Shown here: piece after piece, positions 6,636 through 14,934 of the stretch
Numbering within the stretch: position 1 is the stretch's first letter
Layout: each line of letters starts with the position of its first letter
NCBI GenBank assembly: GCA_947588735.1
Contig: CANQAD010000017.1
Span: forward strand, 1-34,830
Source: an uncultured Akkermansia sp.
GTDB taxonomy: Bacteria > Verrucomicrobiota > Verrucomicrobiia > Verrucomicrobiales > Akkermansiaceae
Direction: 5' to 3'
Length of the DNA stretch: 34,830 nt
The notes under the pieces: generated by a model
What the model saw: the letters and a program-made list of their open reading frames with translations, nothing else
What the model was told of the DNA's origin: nothing
Database searches by the model: none
Program-made: the position numbers and the translations under genes

Positions 6636-9077
6636 TCACGGAGCGCCGGCGGAAATGATGCGTCCGCCTTCATCCCCGGCTCCGGGACCGAGTTGCACCA
6701 AATAATCTGCCCGCGAGAGCATGCCGGGGTGGTGCTCAATGCACAAGATGGTGTGCCCGGCGTCACGAAGGCGGTAGATGGCGCGCAGCAGTTGGTCCAC
6801 CTCTGCGAAGTGCAGACCTGTAGTAGGTTCATCCAGGATGAAGAGGAGTTTTTTCTGGAGGGGGGTGCGTGGATTCCGGTTCGGGGCAGCTTTGGCTAAA
6901 TACGTAGCCAATTTGACGCGCTGCGCTTCGCCTCCAGAGAGCGTTTCAGCAGCGCGATCAAGCGGAAGATAGCTGAGACCGACATCGACCATGGCCTGCA
7001 GGATGGCAACAGCCGCAGGTATGCTTGCAAAGAAAGAGAGAGCCTCCTGCACGGATAGGGCCAGGGCCTGAGCGATGGACTTGCCCCGCCATGTAACCTC
7101 CAGCGTTTCACGGTTGTAGCGAGCGCCGTGACAGGCATCACAAGGGGTGTGGAGATCGGCCAGAAAATTCATATCCACCTGCAAAGAGCCAGTGCCGCAG
7201 CAGCGTTCGCAACGTCCGCCGCGCACATTCAGGGAAAAGCGCGTCGGCGTGTAACCGCGTGCGCGCGACAAAGGCAGCTGCGCGTAGAGAGGACGCAGCA
7301 CATCCAGCAGTCCTGTGGCCGTGGCGGGGGTGGAACGTCCACTGGCGCCAATGGGACTTTGGTCCGCCACGACAGCGCGCAAGATGTCTTTCGCACCGCT
7401 TAATTTGCCTGCTTTGAGAGCGGGGATCAGGCAATCGTGCACCAGAGTGCTCTTGCCGGATCCGCCAGGACCTGCCAGGCACGTGAAAGCGGCGACGGGG
7501 AATGAAAAGTCGATATTTTTCAGGTTATGGGCATTGGCGCTGCGCAGAGTGATCCAGCCGTGTGCGCCGGGGGTGATGGGAGTCGAGCGTGCATATGACC
7601 GGCGCCCAGCAAGCCAGGCGCCGGTCAGGGAATTTGGATTTTCCATGAGCTGAGCGCAGGTGCCTGTGGCCACAATATTTCCTCCCTCCGGTCCGCTGCC
7701 GGGGCCCATTTCCACGATGAGGTCTGCGGCACGCAGAAGATCGGCATCATGCTCTACCACCAAGACGGTGTTCCCTTTGTCGCGCAGGTGTTGCAAGGCT
7801 TGGATGAGTCGTTGGGTTTCGGAGGAATGCAGCCCAATAGTAGGTTCGTCCAGCACGTAGAGTACGCCGGAAAGACCACCGCCAATTTGGCCGGCCAGTC
7901 GCGCGCGTTGCAGCTCGCCGCCAGAGAGGGTGGGGGCCGGCCGGTCGAGAGACAGGTACCCGAGCCCGAGCTCCTGCAGGCATCGCAAGCGGGTTTGCAG
8001 GGCGTCCAAGGCAGGGTGAAGGGCGCGGCAAAATGCAGCGGGCAAAGTCAGTGAATTCAGGAGCTCAAGATTTCGCTGCACCGTGGCGTGGCAGAAGTCG
8101 CCAAGGCCGATATCGCACTCGCCAAAATGCAGGGTGACAGCCAGTGCAGTCGGGTTGAGGCGCATGCCGCCACAGGCCGGACAAGTGAGGAGGGCATGAC
8201 GAGGATTTTCAAGGAAACCACGACCCGTGCATTTGGGACAAGCGCCACGCGGAGAAAAGGGGGAGAAGAGTTCCGGACTGAGATCTGGCAGAGTGAAGCC
8301 GGTGTGCTCATTGCGGAAGCGCGTGTGGAAGCAACGCAAAAGCGGCTCGGTCTGACCGGGAGCCTGAGTTAGTGCGCGCACTTCATCCGGGCATAGGCGC
8401 AGTGCACTTTGCAAGGAATCAGCGATGCGCGAGAAGTTCTCCGGCTTCACAATGAGTCGGTCCACCACGAGCTCCAACACCGCTTGCGGTGGCGGCAAAT
8501 TGCCCTCAAGCTCATCCAAGTCGCGCAGCTCGCCATCCACGCGCAAGCGCAGGTAGCCAGCCTTGCGCAGCTGCAGAGCGCTCAGTCCCCCTTCTTCTCC
8601 ATCACCAAAATGCCCCGTAAGAGGCGCCAGCAGGGAGAGCCGGGTGCCAGTGGGCAGTTGGCAAAGAGAGGAGGCGATTTCATCTGTGCTGAGCCGTGTG
8701 AGAGGTTCGCCAGTGGCTGGGTCATGTGGTGTGCCAATGGCGGCGTATATGATGCGCAGGTAATCGAGAGCTTCAGTTACGCTGCCGAGCACCGCACGTG
8801 AGGTCGGGGAGGGTAATCCCTGCTCAAGACAGAGAGCGGGGGGCAGTCCTTCAATGCTCTCTGCCTCAGGGCGGGTAGGGCGTGCCATCATGCGGCGCGC
8901 AGAGGGGGAGAGACAATCCAGAAAGCGGCGACGGGATTCGGCAAAGAGGGTATCACGTGCCAAGGTGCTCTTGCCGGAGCCACTCGGACCAGCCAATACA
9001 ATCATTTTGCCAGTTGGCAAGCAGAGATTGATGTGCCTAAGCGTGTTCAGGGAGGCCCCTCTGATGCGAATATCCAT
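6636..9077 (-). CDS. uvrA: Short UvrA-like ABC ATPase (excinuclease subunit A paralogue)
   Basis: 813 residues from the ATG at 9077 (MDIRIRGASLN), against about 940 for standard UvrA. Both ATPase modules look intact: Walker A GPSGSGKST and GPGGSGKST, signatures TLSGGELQRARLA and TLSGGEAQRVKLA, Walker B LYVLDEPTIGLH and LFILDEPTTGLH. A shortened segment corresponding to the UvrB-binding region is recognisable (LRVDGELRDLDE). Two departures stand out. The first Cys pair of the first zinc module is replaced (RFRNEHTGFTLPDLSPELF where CPxCG is expected) although the second, GACPKC, remains. About 100 residues normally between that module and the CxxCxGxRL motif are missing. The second zinc module (CERC...CDAC) is kept. 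It follows the second bactofilin by 8 nt. It could be a repair protein or a UvrA2-type tolerance protein. Confidence 0.88.
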   Translation of the reverse strand: MDIRIRGASLNTLRHINLCLPTGKMIVLAGPSGSGKSTLARDTLFAESRRRFLDCLSPSARRMMARPTRPEAESIEGLPPALCLEQGLPSPTSRAVLGSVTEALDYLRIIYAAIGTPHDPATGEPLTRLSTDEIASSLCQLPTGTRLSLLAPLTGHFGDGEEGGLSALQLRKAGYLRLRVDGELRDLDELEGNLPPPQAVLELVVDRLIVKPENFSRIADSLQSALRLCPDEVRALTQAPGQTEPLLRCFHTRFRNEHTGFTLPDLSPELFSPFSPRGACPKCTGRGFLENPRHALLTCPACGGMRLNPTALAVTLHFGECDIGLGDFCHATVQRNLELLNSLTLPAAFCRALHPALDALQTRLRCLQELGLGYLSLDRPAPTLSGGELQRARLAGQIGGGLSGVLYVLDEPTIGLHSSETQRLIQALQHLRDKGNTVLVVEHDADLLRAADLIVEMGPGSGPEGGNIVATGTCAQLMENPNSLTGAWLAGRRSYARSTPITPGAHGWITLRSANAHNLKNIDFSFPVAAFTCLAGPGGSGKSTLVHDCLIPALKAGKLSGAKDILRAVVADQSPIGASGRSTPATATGLLDVLRPLYAQLPLSRARGYTPTRFSLNVRGGRCERCCGTGSLQVDMNFLADLHTPCDACHGARYNRETLEVTWRGKSIAQALALSVQEALSFFASIPAAVAILQAMVDVGLSYLPLDRAAETLSGGEAQRVKLATYLAKAAPNRNPRTPLQKKLLFILDEPTTGLHFAEVDQLLRAIYRLRDAGHTILCIEHHPGMLSRADYLVQLGPGAGDEGGRIISAGAP

Positions 9078-9085
9078 AGTGCGGG

Positions 9086-9766
9086 TCAGAGGGTAGAGTT
9101 CAATGTCTCGCAGACGCCGACATGCCGACCTCCCGGGTCGATTTGCATAGATGCAGTACTGCACGAGCCGGTGAGTTGGCCGGAAGTGAAGATATGCACG
9201 GCGCCCCGGGCATGCAAGCGCCCGATCAGCGTCCCGTGGATCTCAGCTCGCTCAGCAGAAATCCCGGGCTTGACCTCTGCGGTTGCACCGCGCTGCACTA
9301 CAAGCAGGGAGGCAATGATCTTGCCCCCCATAACCGCATGCCCGCTCAGCGAGAGGGTGCCTGTGGCCCGTAGAGAGCCGCCCACACACCCTGCCACGCT
9401 CAGATTGTGGCACACTACATCCAGCTGGGAGAGGTTGACGTTGGCCGGGATTTTCACATCGCCGAGCGTGCGTACGTGAAGGTGGTGCGTGCCGGGCTTG
9501 ACAGTGACGTTGCTCGTGTTCAGATGGGCAAAACAGTGGGGACACAGAGCAGAAAGAGCCGCCGAAGGAATGCTGCAGGTTTTGTTGCATTCGTAGCACA
9601 CGACCTCGCGCGTGGGCACGGAAACGCGCGGTTCGCGCTCCACAGAGACAGAGAAGGGGTCACGCCGTCTGTGTCCCCCCTGCGGCAAATAACCCGAAAC
9701 ACCGGGAGCCTCCAGCGGTTGGGTGATATAACCCGGATCCGCGGAGGCTTGCCTCGCATCAATCAT
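9086..9766 (-). CDS. Bactofilin-like protein with N-terminal zinc-ribbon
   Basis: 226 residues. Residues 1-50 are polar and probably disordered; residues 57-78 hold a Cys quartet CYEC...CPHC, a likely zinc ribbon. From about 85 a right-handed beta-helix of the polymer-forming bactofilin type follows, seen in its repeating short strands (VKIPANVNLSQLDVVCHNLS, ATGTLSLSGHAVMGGKIIAS, KPGISAERAEIHGTLIGRLH). Its ATG overlaps the stop of the preceding bactofilin gene (ATGA, 9763-9766), and the UvrA-like gene follows. Bactofilins form nucleotide-independent filaments that scaffold envelope or chromosome-associated functions; the fused ribbon suggests binding to a nucleic acid or protein partner, which is inference. 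Confidence 0.8.
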   Translation of the reverse strand: MIDARQASADPGYITQPLEAPGVSGYLPQGGHRRRDPFSVSVEREPRVSVPTREVVCYECNKTCSIPSAALSALCPHCFAHLNTSNVTVKPGTHHLHVRTLGDVKIPANVNLSQLDVVCHNLSVAGCVGGSLRATGTLSLSGHAVMGGKIIASLLVVQRGATAEVKPGISAERAEIHGTLIGRLHARGAVHIFTSGQLTGSCSTASMQIDPGGRHVGVCETLNSTL

Positions 9767-10398
9767 ACCAAGAGGTTGGAGGTGTCATCACTGACGGAAG
9801 GAGAGGAAGTGCGCCGGGCGCTTTTCCTGGACGGGGAGACGGGAGACTTGAGCGGGGCAGTGATGCCGAGATTGGAGCCAGCCTGCACATGGCCGATGAT
9901 TTGAGCTCCCTCCTGGACAGAAATGCTGTTAGCGGTGACATCGCCCTGCAATTCGGCGGTTGAGGAGAGTACGACGCGGTCGGAGACCACGACATTGCCA
10001 ATCACCTTACCGTGGATGATGGCGCTCTTGGTGCGAATAGCCGGTTGATTCTTGTCCGTGCCGGAAATTTTTGCGTTAGCTCCCACGGTAAGTTCACCGT
10101 CGGACACGATCTCGCCTTCCACGATACCATCCACTAACAAGTCATCCGTAAAGCGCAGGGTACCTATGACAGTGACATCGGAGTTGAGCACGTTACTGTT
10201 GGAGGATGAAGGAATATCCGGGGCAGATTCACCGAAAGGGGACAAACCGGTATCCGGCGTAGCATAAAAGTCGGCGGAGGGATCAGCGGGATCTCCTGCG
10301 GGTGCGTCCCACGGAGTACTGACAGGTTCTTTGGAAAAATCGGAGGACGCTTTAAGATCGGAATCCGAAGTGTTCTTGGAGTTGTTGAAGAATGTCAT
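9763..10398 (-). CDS. Bactofilin (polymer-forming cytoskeletal protein)
   Basis: 211 residues from the ATG at 10398 (MTFFNNSKNTS); an in-frame ATG further upstream at 10461 overlaps the predicted -10 box, so I reject it. The first ~65 residues are acidic and low-complexity, then a bactofilin core starts (VTVIGTLRFTDDLLVDGIVE, then GEIVSDGELTVGANAKISG and IIHGKVIGNVVVSDRVVL), ending in a Ser/Arg/Lys-rich tail (SPSRKSARRTSSPS). Layout of disordered N terminus, beta-helix and basic tail is usual for the family. First gene of a three-gene operon with the zinc-ribbon bactofilin and the UvrA-like ATPase. Confidence 0.88.
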   Translation of the reverse strand: MTFFNNSKNTSDSDLKASSDFSKEPVSTPWDAPAGDPADPSADFYATPDTGLSPFGESAPDIPSSSNSNVLNSDVTVIGTLRFTDDLLVDGIVEGEIVSDGELTVGANAKISGTDKNQPAIRTKSAIIHGKVIGNVVVSDRVVLSSTAELQGDVTANSISVQEGAQIIGHVQAGSNLGITAPLKSPVSPSRKSARRTSSPSVSDDTSNLLV

Positions 10399-10459
10399 AA
10401 TTAAAGCGGGTTGAGACTTTTGTGTGGAGGCGCAGAAGCGCTGCGTTCTTACGGAGCCC

Positions 10460-10501
10460 ATCCTACCCGAAAGTGCGTTCCTTGTCCATCCGAAAGTGCG
10501 T
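10460..10501 (-). promoter_or_regulatory. Bactofilin promoter with tandem 12-bp direct repeats
   Basis: On the minus strand TGGACA (10483-10488), a 17-nt spacer and TAGGAT (10460-10465) form a plausible promoter. CCGAAAGTGCGT on the plus strand occurs twice, at 10467-10478 (inside the spacer) and 10490-10501 (just upstream of the -35), 23 bp apart, which is about two helical turns. That arrangement suits a repressor or activator binding one face of the DNA. Confidence 0.45.
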
Positions 10502-10565
10502 CTTGCCCATATTTTTTACACATCGCGACATGAGTTCGCCTCAGAATGATGCAATATTCACACCA

Positions 10566-11237
10566 TCAGCATTCAGCCGTATAGATTGAGGCAATGCCGC
10601 CGCAGAGAGGCAGGTGTGTGGGGCAGGCAAAGCCCGCCAGCCGAAGAAGATTGAGCATGTCGTCGCCGCGGGGAAATTGTTCAATGCTTTGCCCGAGGTA
10701 AGAGTATGCGAGGCGGCTGCCCGTGAACCATGCGGCCAAACACGGCATGACATGGTGCAAGTACAGACGGTAAGGGGCTCTGGCAATGCCGCAAGGAAGA
10801 GAGAAATCGAGCACAAGCAGGTGTCCGCCCGGGCGCAGCACGCGGCGGAACTCGCGCAGAGCTGCTGTGTAATCCGGCAGGTTACGCAGACCGAAGGCGA
10901 TGGTGAGCACATCAAAGGAGGCGTCAGATAACGGCAGGTGCATGGCGTCCGCCTGCAGGGTATGGGTCAGGCCGCGCTTCCGTGCGATAGCCAGCATGGG
11001 CGCGCAGAAATCGAGCCCGATCACTCGTGTTTCCGGCAGTTCGCGGGAAATATCCAGCGCCAAATCACCGGTTCCGGTAGCCACGTCCAGCAACTCTGCA
11101 GGGCGCCAGTCCGCCACAATTTGCACCGCGCGAGCGCGCCAGAGGATATCTGCTCCCAGGGAGAGCAGATGGTTGGCTGCCACGTAGCGCGTGGCAATGG
11201 CGCTAAAGGTATCGTGAACAAAGCGCGGATCGGGCAT
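10566..11237 (-). CDS. ubiE: Ubiquinone/menaquinone C-methyltransferase (UbiE/MenG)
   Basis: 223 residues, slightly shorter than the ~250 of typical members. The class I methyltransferase SAM site is LLDVATGTGDLA; family-specific motifs are NHLLSLG near the N terminus, AFGLRNLPDY, EFRRVLRPGGHLLVLDFS and YLGQSIEQFP. It methylates demethylmenaquinone (or the ubiquinone precursor) in respiratory quinone synthesis. It starts 6 nt after the isocitrate dehydrogenase stop, so the two are probably co-transcribed, linking TCA flux and respiration. Which quinone is made cannot be told from the sequence; menaquinone is likelier for the inferred phylum. Confidence 0.88.
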   Translation of the reverse strand: MPDPRFVHDTFSAIATRYVAANHLLSLGADILWRARAVQIVADWRPAELLDVATGTGDLALDISRELPETRVIGLDFCAPMLAIARKRGLTHTLQADAMHLPLSDASFDVLTIAFGLRNLPDYTAALREFRRVLRPGGHLLVLDFSLPCGIARAPYRLYLHHVMPCLAAWFTGSRLAYSYLGQSIEQFPRGDDMLNLLRLAGFACPTHLPLCGGIASIYTAEC

Positions 11238-11243
11238 GGCAGC

Positions 11244-12476
11244 TCAGGATAGAATGTGAGCGACCAGCGCTTCGGCGTAGTCGGAGGTGCTCAACGCAGT
11301 GGCGCCGGGAATGAGAGAAGCCAGATCCGCCGTGACTTGATGCGCTGCAAGAGTCGCCTGAATCCCGCGCAGAAGGGCGTCCGCCGCCTCTTTCCAGCCG
11401 ATGTAGCTGAGCATCATTTGAGCCGAAAGTAAAAAAGAACATGGGTTCACCTTGTTCTGATTCGCCAACGCAGGAGCGGTACCATGCGTGGCTTCAAAGA
11501 CAGCGTGGCCTGTGTGGTAATTGATGTTGGCGCCGGGGGAGATACCGATGCCGCCCACTTGCGCCGCGAGGGCATCAGAACAGTAATCTCCGTTCAGATT
11601 GAGCGTAGCAACCACGGAATGTTCTGCCGGATGCAGCAGAATTTCCTGCAAAAATGCATCGCAAATGCAGTCCTTGATGATGATGCCGCAAGGGAGCTGG
11701 CGCCATGAGGCCTTGCCACAGGGCGTGGCTCCGAATTCTCGCTCAGCAAGCGCGTAGCCCCAGTCACGGAAAGCGCCTTCGGTGAACTTCATGATATTGC
11801 CCTTATGCACCAGCGTGACGCTGGGTCGGTGATGGTCGATGGCGTACTGAATGGCGGCCTGTACGAGGCGTTCAGTCCCCTCGCGCGAGACGGGCTTAAT
11901 GCCGAAGCCGCTCGTTTGCGGGAAGCGGACTTTGGCGGCGCGTTCCGGGAAAGTGGAGCACAGCCAATCGCGCAGGGCTTGCGCTTCGGCGGTGCCAGCG
12001 GCAAACTCAATACCCGCATAAATATCCTCCGTGTTTTCACGGAAGATGACCATGTCCACCAGCTCGGGGTGTTTAACGGGGGTTACCAGTCCCTCAAAAG
12101 AACGCACCGGTCGCACGCAGCAGTAGAGATCCAGACCCTGGCGCAGTGCGACATTCAGCGATCGTATGCCGCCGCCCACGGGTGTAGTGAGCGGGCCTTT
12201 GATACCCACCAGAAAATCTCGGAAGGCTTCCATCGTCTCCTCCGGCAGCCAATTGCCCGTGGTGTCGTACGCTTTCTGCCCGGCGAGTACCTCCAGCCAT
12301 TCGATGCTGCGTGCATCGGCGTACGCTGAGCGTACGACAGCATCAATTACCGGTTGCGAGGCGCGCCAGATATCCGGACCAGACCCATCCCCGATGATAT
12401 GCGGGATGGTGGGGTGAGGCGGCACAACGAGGCCGTCAGACTGCATGGTGATGGGTGTTGGCATGTTTTTACTCAT
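11244..12476 (-). CDS. icd: Isocitrate dehydrogenase (Icd type I, atypical cofactor residues)
   Basis: 410 residues from the ATG at 12476 (MSKNMPTP), close to the usual ~416. The substrate loop [20 protein letters not shown] and [16 protein letters not shown] are diagnostic of the E. coli-type enzyme, which oxidatively decarboxylates isocitrate to 2-oxoglutarate. The cofactor region differs: where the E. coli enzyme has GTAPKYAGQDKVNP this has [14 protein letters not shown], and VTYDFER is VTADLAS, so all four residues that hold the NADP 2'-phosphate (Lys344, Tyr345, Tyr391, Arg395) are replaced. NAD+ preference is therefore plausible. Its start overlaps the end of the small upstream gene by 8 nt. 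Confidence 0.93.
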   Translation of the reverse strand: MSKNMPTPITMQSDGLVVPPHPTIPHIIGDGSGPDIWRASQPVIDAVVRSAYADARSIEWLEVLAGQKAYDTTGNWLPEETMEAFRDFLVGIKGPLTTPVGGGIRSLNVALRQGLDLYCCVRPVRSFEGLVTPVKHPELVDMVIFRENTEDIYAGIEFAAGTAEAQALRDWLCSTFPERAAKVRFPQTSGFGIKPVSREGTERLVQAAIQYAIDHHRPSVTLVHKGNIMKFTEGAFRDWGYALAEREFGATPCGKASWRQLPCGIIIKDCICDAFLQEILLHPAEHSVVATLNLNGDYCSDALAAQVGGIGISPGANINYHTGHAVFEATHGTAPALANQNKVNPCSFLLSAQMMLSYIGWKEAADALLRGIQATLAAHQVTADLASLIPGATALSTSDYAEALVAHILS

Positions 12477-12726
12477 CACTCGCGTCCTCCTCATCATCCT
12501 CTATAAATTGAGCCGTGGTGGAGTACACCGGCTTGGCTTTAACGCGTTTTACGGCTGCGGAGTGGGCGGGTTCCGCCTTCTGGCTGTCCAAATGGCAATA
12601 CGCAAAGACAGCGGCCACCACGAGCGGCGGAAGCACGTAAAAGAGAACCCCTTGTCCCTTTTGTTTGACTTCGGAACTCTGGATTTTAAAATCGAAAGCT
12701 GGTTGATGATTTTCGGGAAGAGCCAT
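12469..12726 (-). CDS. Small single-pass membrane protein upstream of icd
   Basis: 85 residues: a polar N terminus ([15 protein letters not shown]), one membrane helix at about 27-47 ([20 protein letters not shown]), a basic stretch rich in Lys/Ala, and an acidic tail [10 protein letters not shown] recognise no family. It is supported as a gene by a strong promoter immediately upstream and by its stop overlapping the icd ATG (ATGAGTAA), which suggests coupled translation. Function unknown. Confidence 0.7.
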   Translation of the reverse strand: MALPENHQPAFDFKIQSSEVKQKGQGVLFYVLPPLVVAAVFAYCHLDSQKAEPAHSAAVKRVKAKPVYSTTAQFIEDDEEDASDE

Positions 12727-12737
12727 AACGTGCGCGT

Positions 12738-12766
12738 ATCATAGCACCAATTACCCCACATGGCAA
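12738..12766 (-). promoter_or_regulatory. Promoter of the small membrane protein-icd-ubiE operon
   Basis: TTGCCA (12761-12766), spacer of 17, TATGAT (12738-12743) on the minus strand. Only 11 nt separate the -10 box from the first ATG (12726), leaving a leader of about 5 nt and no room for a ribosome-binding site. Confidence 0.6.
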
Positions 12767-12786
12767 GGGAAGACTGTGGGTGTAGC

Positions 12787-13172
12787 AGGGCAAACCCACA
12801 CGTGTCCCAAGAAAAAGCACCCCCGACAGGTCGTTAACGGCACATCATGAAGCATAAGCCATTGGTTATTTACGAATGACGATTGACGATTGACGATTTC
12901 GATTTGAAAAGCTAGCGAGCCGGAGGCTCGGGAAATGCGGAGCGGTAGCGACGGGGAAGGGCGGAACCACGCGCAAGACTAATGAGAAAGCTGAGTGGGG
13001 GAGCGAAGCTGAAACACAAGGGGATTTTCGAGTTACGATTTTTGATTTTCGATTTGGGAAATTTGCGCGCTGGCGCGCGGGGAGGCGAAGCGCTCTGCCA
13101 TTTTCGTCCGAAGAAAACGCATGGGAAATGGGTTCAATGAACCCGGAGAATATTTTATTGGGACACGTGTGG
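12787..13172. repeat. Repeat element E2
   Basis: First of two adjacent elements filling the 940-bp gap before RNase PH. The left end AGGGCAAACCCACACGTGT continues TCCCAAGAAAAAGC; the right end TTATTGGGACACGTGTGGGG is its inverse, including the same ACACGTGT variant. Inside lie TTTACGA/TGACGAT micro-repeats, a hairpin CGAGCC-GGA-GGCTCG (12916-12930), the core ending in GAAACACAAGGGGATTTTCG, and near the right end a hairpin GGGTTC-AAT-GAACCC (13130-13144). No convincing coding sequence. Confidence 0.8.
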
Positions 13173-13642
13173 GGCAAACCACATCCGTCCCAGGAAATAG
13201 CAATCCCAACAGGCGGTTATCGTCGCATCATGGAGCATGAGCCCTTTGTAATTTTCGATTTTCGAATGACGATTTGGAGAATTTGCGCGCTGACGCGCGA
13301 AGCTGCGGAGCGTGAGCGACGGGAAAGAGAGAAACCGCGCGCAAGACTAATGAGAAAGCTTGGCGAGGAAGCGGAGCTGAAGCACAAGCAGATTTTCGAT
13401 TTTCGAATGGCGATTTGGGAAGAGTGCACGCTGGCGTCCGGGGTTGCGAAAGCTCGTGAGGCGAGCTTGAGGCAAGCTTTTGCGAAGCAGAATTTTCGAA
13501 GACGAGAGTGAGAAAGTAGAAAAAAATTTCCAAGCGCCAGCTCGCGCCTCGGTGCGCTCACTTTGTAAATCGTTTATCGTAAACCATAAATTGTAAATGG
13601 GTTGCATGAGTTTTGAACAGCTTTATTGGGACGGATGCGCGC
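13171..13642. repeat. Repeat element E3
   Basis: Abuts E2. Left end GGGGCAAACCACATCCGTCC followed by CAGGAAATAGC; right end CTTTATTGGGACGGATGCGC carries the inverse of the same ATCCGTCCCA variant. It contains two diverged cores (GCGCGCTGACGCGCG near 13285 and a degenerate one near 13425) and a segment (13535-13600) whose reverse complement reappears in E4 at 15850-15910. No transposase or other credible gene. Confidence 0.7.
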
Positions 13643-13669
13643 TTGCTCTGAAAAGTGCAAGATTGCCAC

Positions 13670-13699
13670 TTGACATATCAGGCGTGAGTGTGGTAGGGT
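13670..13699 (+). promoter_or_regulatory. Candidate RNase PH promoter
   Basis: TTGACA (13670-13675), 18-nt spacer, TAGGGT (13694-13699). The -35 is perfect, the -10 keeps only the three most conserved positions. Nine nt separate it from the ATG, overlapping a GGAAAG ribosome-site-like sequence, so the true start could lie elsewhere. Confidence 0.35.
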
Positions 13700-13708
13700 G
13701 GAAAGAGT

Positions 13709-14437
13709 ATGGCAAAGACACGCAATGATGGAAGAAGAGCAGACGAAATGCGCACCCTCGTATTCCGCCCGGGGGTTGCGCCTCAGGCTTTGGGCTCGGT
13801 GCTGGTGAGTTTCGGCAGGACGCAGGTGATATGCGCCGTATCAGTGGAGGAGGACGTCCCCGGGTGGATGAAAGCACGGGATATGAGCGGCGGTTGGTTG
13901 ACGGCGGAGTATTCCATGCTTCCGTACTGCACCCCCGTACGCAAAAGACGCAGCACTGGTGGCAAGGTAGATGGACGCGCGGTGGAGATCCAACGGCTTA
14001 TTGGCCGCTCGTTGCGCGCCGTCGTAGATTTAGAGGCGCTTGGCGCGCGCACCGTGTGGGTGGATTGTGATGTTTTGCAGGCGGATGGAGGCACCCGCAC
14101 GGCGAGCATCAGCGGTTCTGCTGTGGCGTTGCAGCTGGCTTTTCGGCGCATGGTGCAGGAGGGAACGCTTGCGCGTAATCCTATGCGTCAACTCGTATCG
14201 GCGGTTTCCGTGGGGAAGGTGAGCGGCGGGGCGTTGCTGGACCTGTGTTATGAGGAAGATTGCGCAGCCGAGGTGGACATGAATGTAGTTCTCACGGAGC
14301 GAGGGGAATATGTGGAGCTGCAAGGCAGCGGAGAAGAGGCGACATTCACGCCGGAGGAACTGACGCAAATGCTGGCGCTGGCGCACAGTGGCATTCAGCG
14401 CATACTGGCGGCGCAGCGAGTGGCAATCGGCGCGTGA
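13709..14437 (+). CDS. rph: Ribonuclease PH
   Basis: 242 residues, normal for the family. The N terminus NDGRRADEMR matches the conserved R(x)DGR(x)xxxLR start, and GWLTAEYSMLPYCT, GRAVEIQRLIGRSLRAVVDL, VDCDVLQADGGTRTASISG and DMNVVLTERGEYVELQGSGE are family blocks with the phosphate- and metal-binding residues. The enzyme is a phosphorolytic 3'-5' exoribonuclease trimming tRNA precursors. GGAAAG precedes the ATG by five bases. It faces the EIIA gene convergently with only 15 nt between the stops, and lies just beyond element E3. Confidence 0.96.
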   Translation: MAKTRNDGRRADEMRTLVFRPGVAPQALGSVLVSFGRTQVICAVSVEEDVPGWMKARDMSGGWLTAEYSMLPYCTPVRKRRSTGGKVDGRAVEIQRLIGRSLRAVVDLEALGARTVWVDCDVLQADGGTRTASISGSAVALQLAFRRMVQEGTLARNPMRQLVSAVSVGKVSGGALLDLCYEEDCAAEVDMNVVLTERGEYVELQGSGEEATFTPEELTQMLALAHSGIQRILAAQRVAIGA

Positions 14438-14452
14438 AAAAGAGGAAAAGAA

Positions 14453-14908
14453 CTACACCTCCAGCTCGGCGCTGAGGGTTGCTTCCAGCTTTTCCGGGGA
14501 TTCGGCCAGAGCGCACAGCTCAGCTTCGGTCAGGCTCTTTCGCCAGCGCACAATGCGGGAGAGTAGCTGCAGGTGCACCTCCGGATTTTCCCACGGGACA
14601 ATAAGCAGGACGATGAGGTGTGCTTCCGCTGTGGGCCAAGGGATGCCGGTTCGACTGAAGGCTACATAGACCCCCGTACGCTGAAGTCCTTGCACTCGGG
14701 CATGAGGCACAGCCAGACCGAGACCGATGTAGGTGGATTCCACCTGCTCCCGATCCATAGCATCGGTGATGATCTCATCCTCGTTGTGACTTTCGTTAAA
14801 CTGAATGGCGGCCGTGTGTACAAGAGAACGCAGAGCTTGTTCCCAATCGACAGCAGGAAAGTCTTGCTCATGTACCTTGAGCAGCAGCTGATCCATTAAC
14901 TTGTCCAT
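14453..14908 (-). CDS. PTS EIIA-type (PtsN-like) regulatory protein
   Basis: 151 residues, the size of a stand-alone EIIA of the mannitol/fructose/nitrogen class. The phosphorylatable histidine motif is GLGLAVPHARV (His69), followed by VYVAFSRTGIPWPTAEAHL and LLIVPWENPEVHLQLLSRI, typical of the fold. No transporter subunits lie nearby, so a regulatory role as in PtsN is likelier than sugar uptake. It starts 26 nt downstream of secG and is probably last in the panD-secG-EIIA operon. Confidence 0.85.
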   Translation of the reverse strand: MDKLMDQLLLKVHEQDFPAVDWEQALRSLVHTAAIQFNESHNEDEIITDAMDREQVESTYIGLGLAVPHARVQGLQRTGVYVAFSRTGIPWPTAEAHLIVLLIVPWENPEVHLQLLSRIVRWRKSLTEAELCALAESPEKLEATLSAELEV

Positions 14909-14934
14909 GATCAGTCGGAGAAGACGATTGAAAA

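Noticed and set aside
14438-14452. Shared bidirectional terminator between rph and the EIIA gene
   Set aside because: Only 15 nt separate the stops and no hairpin with T-run is visible.
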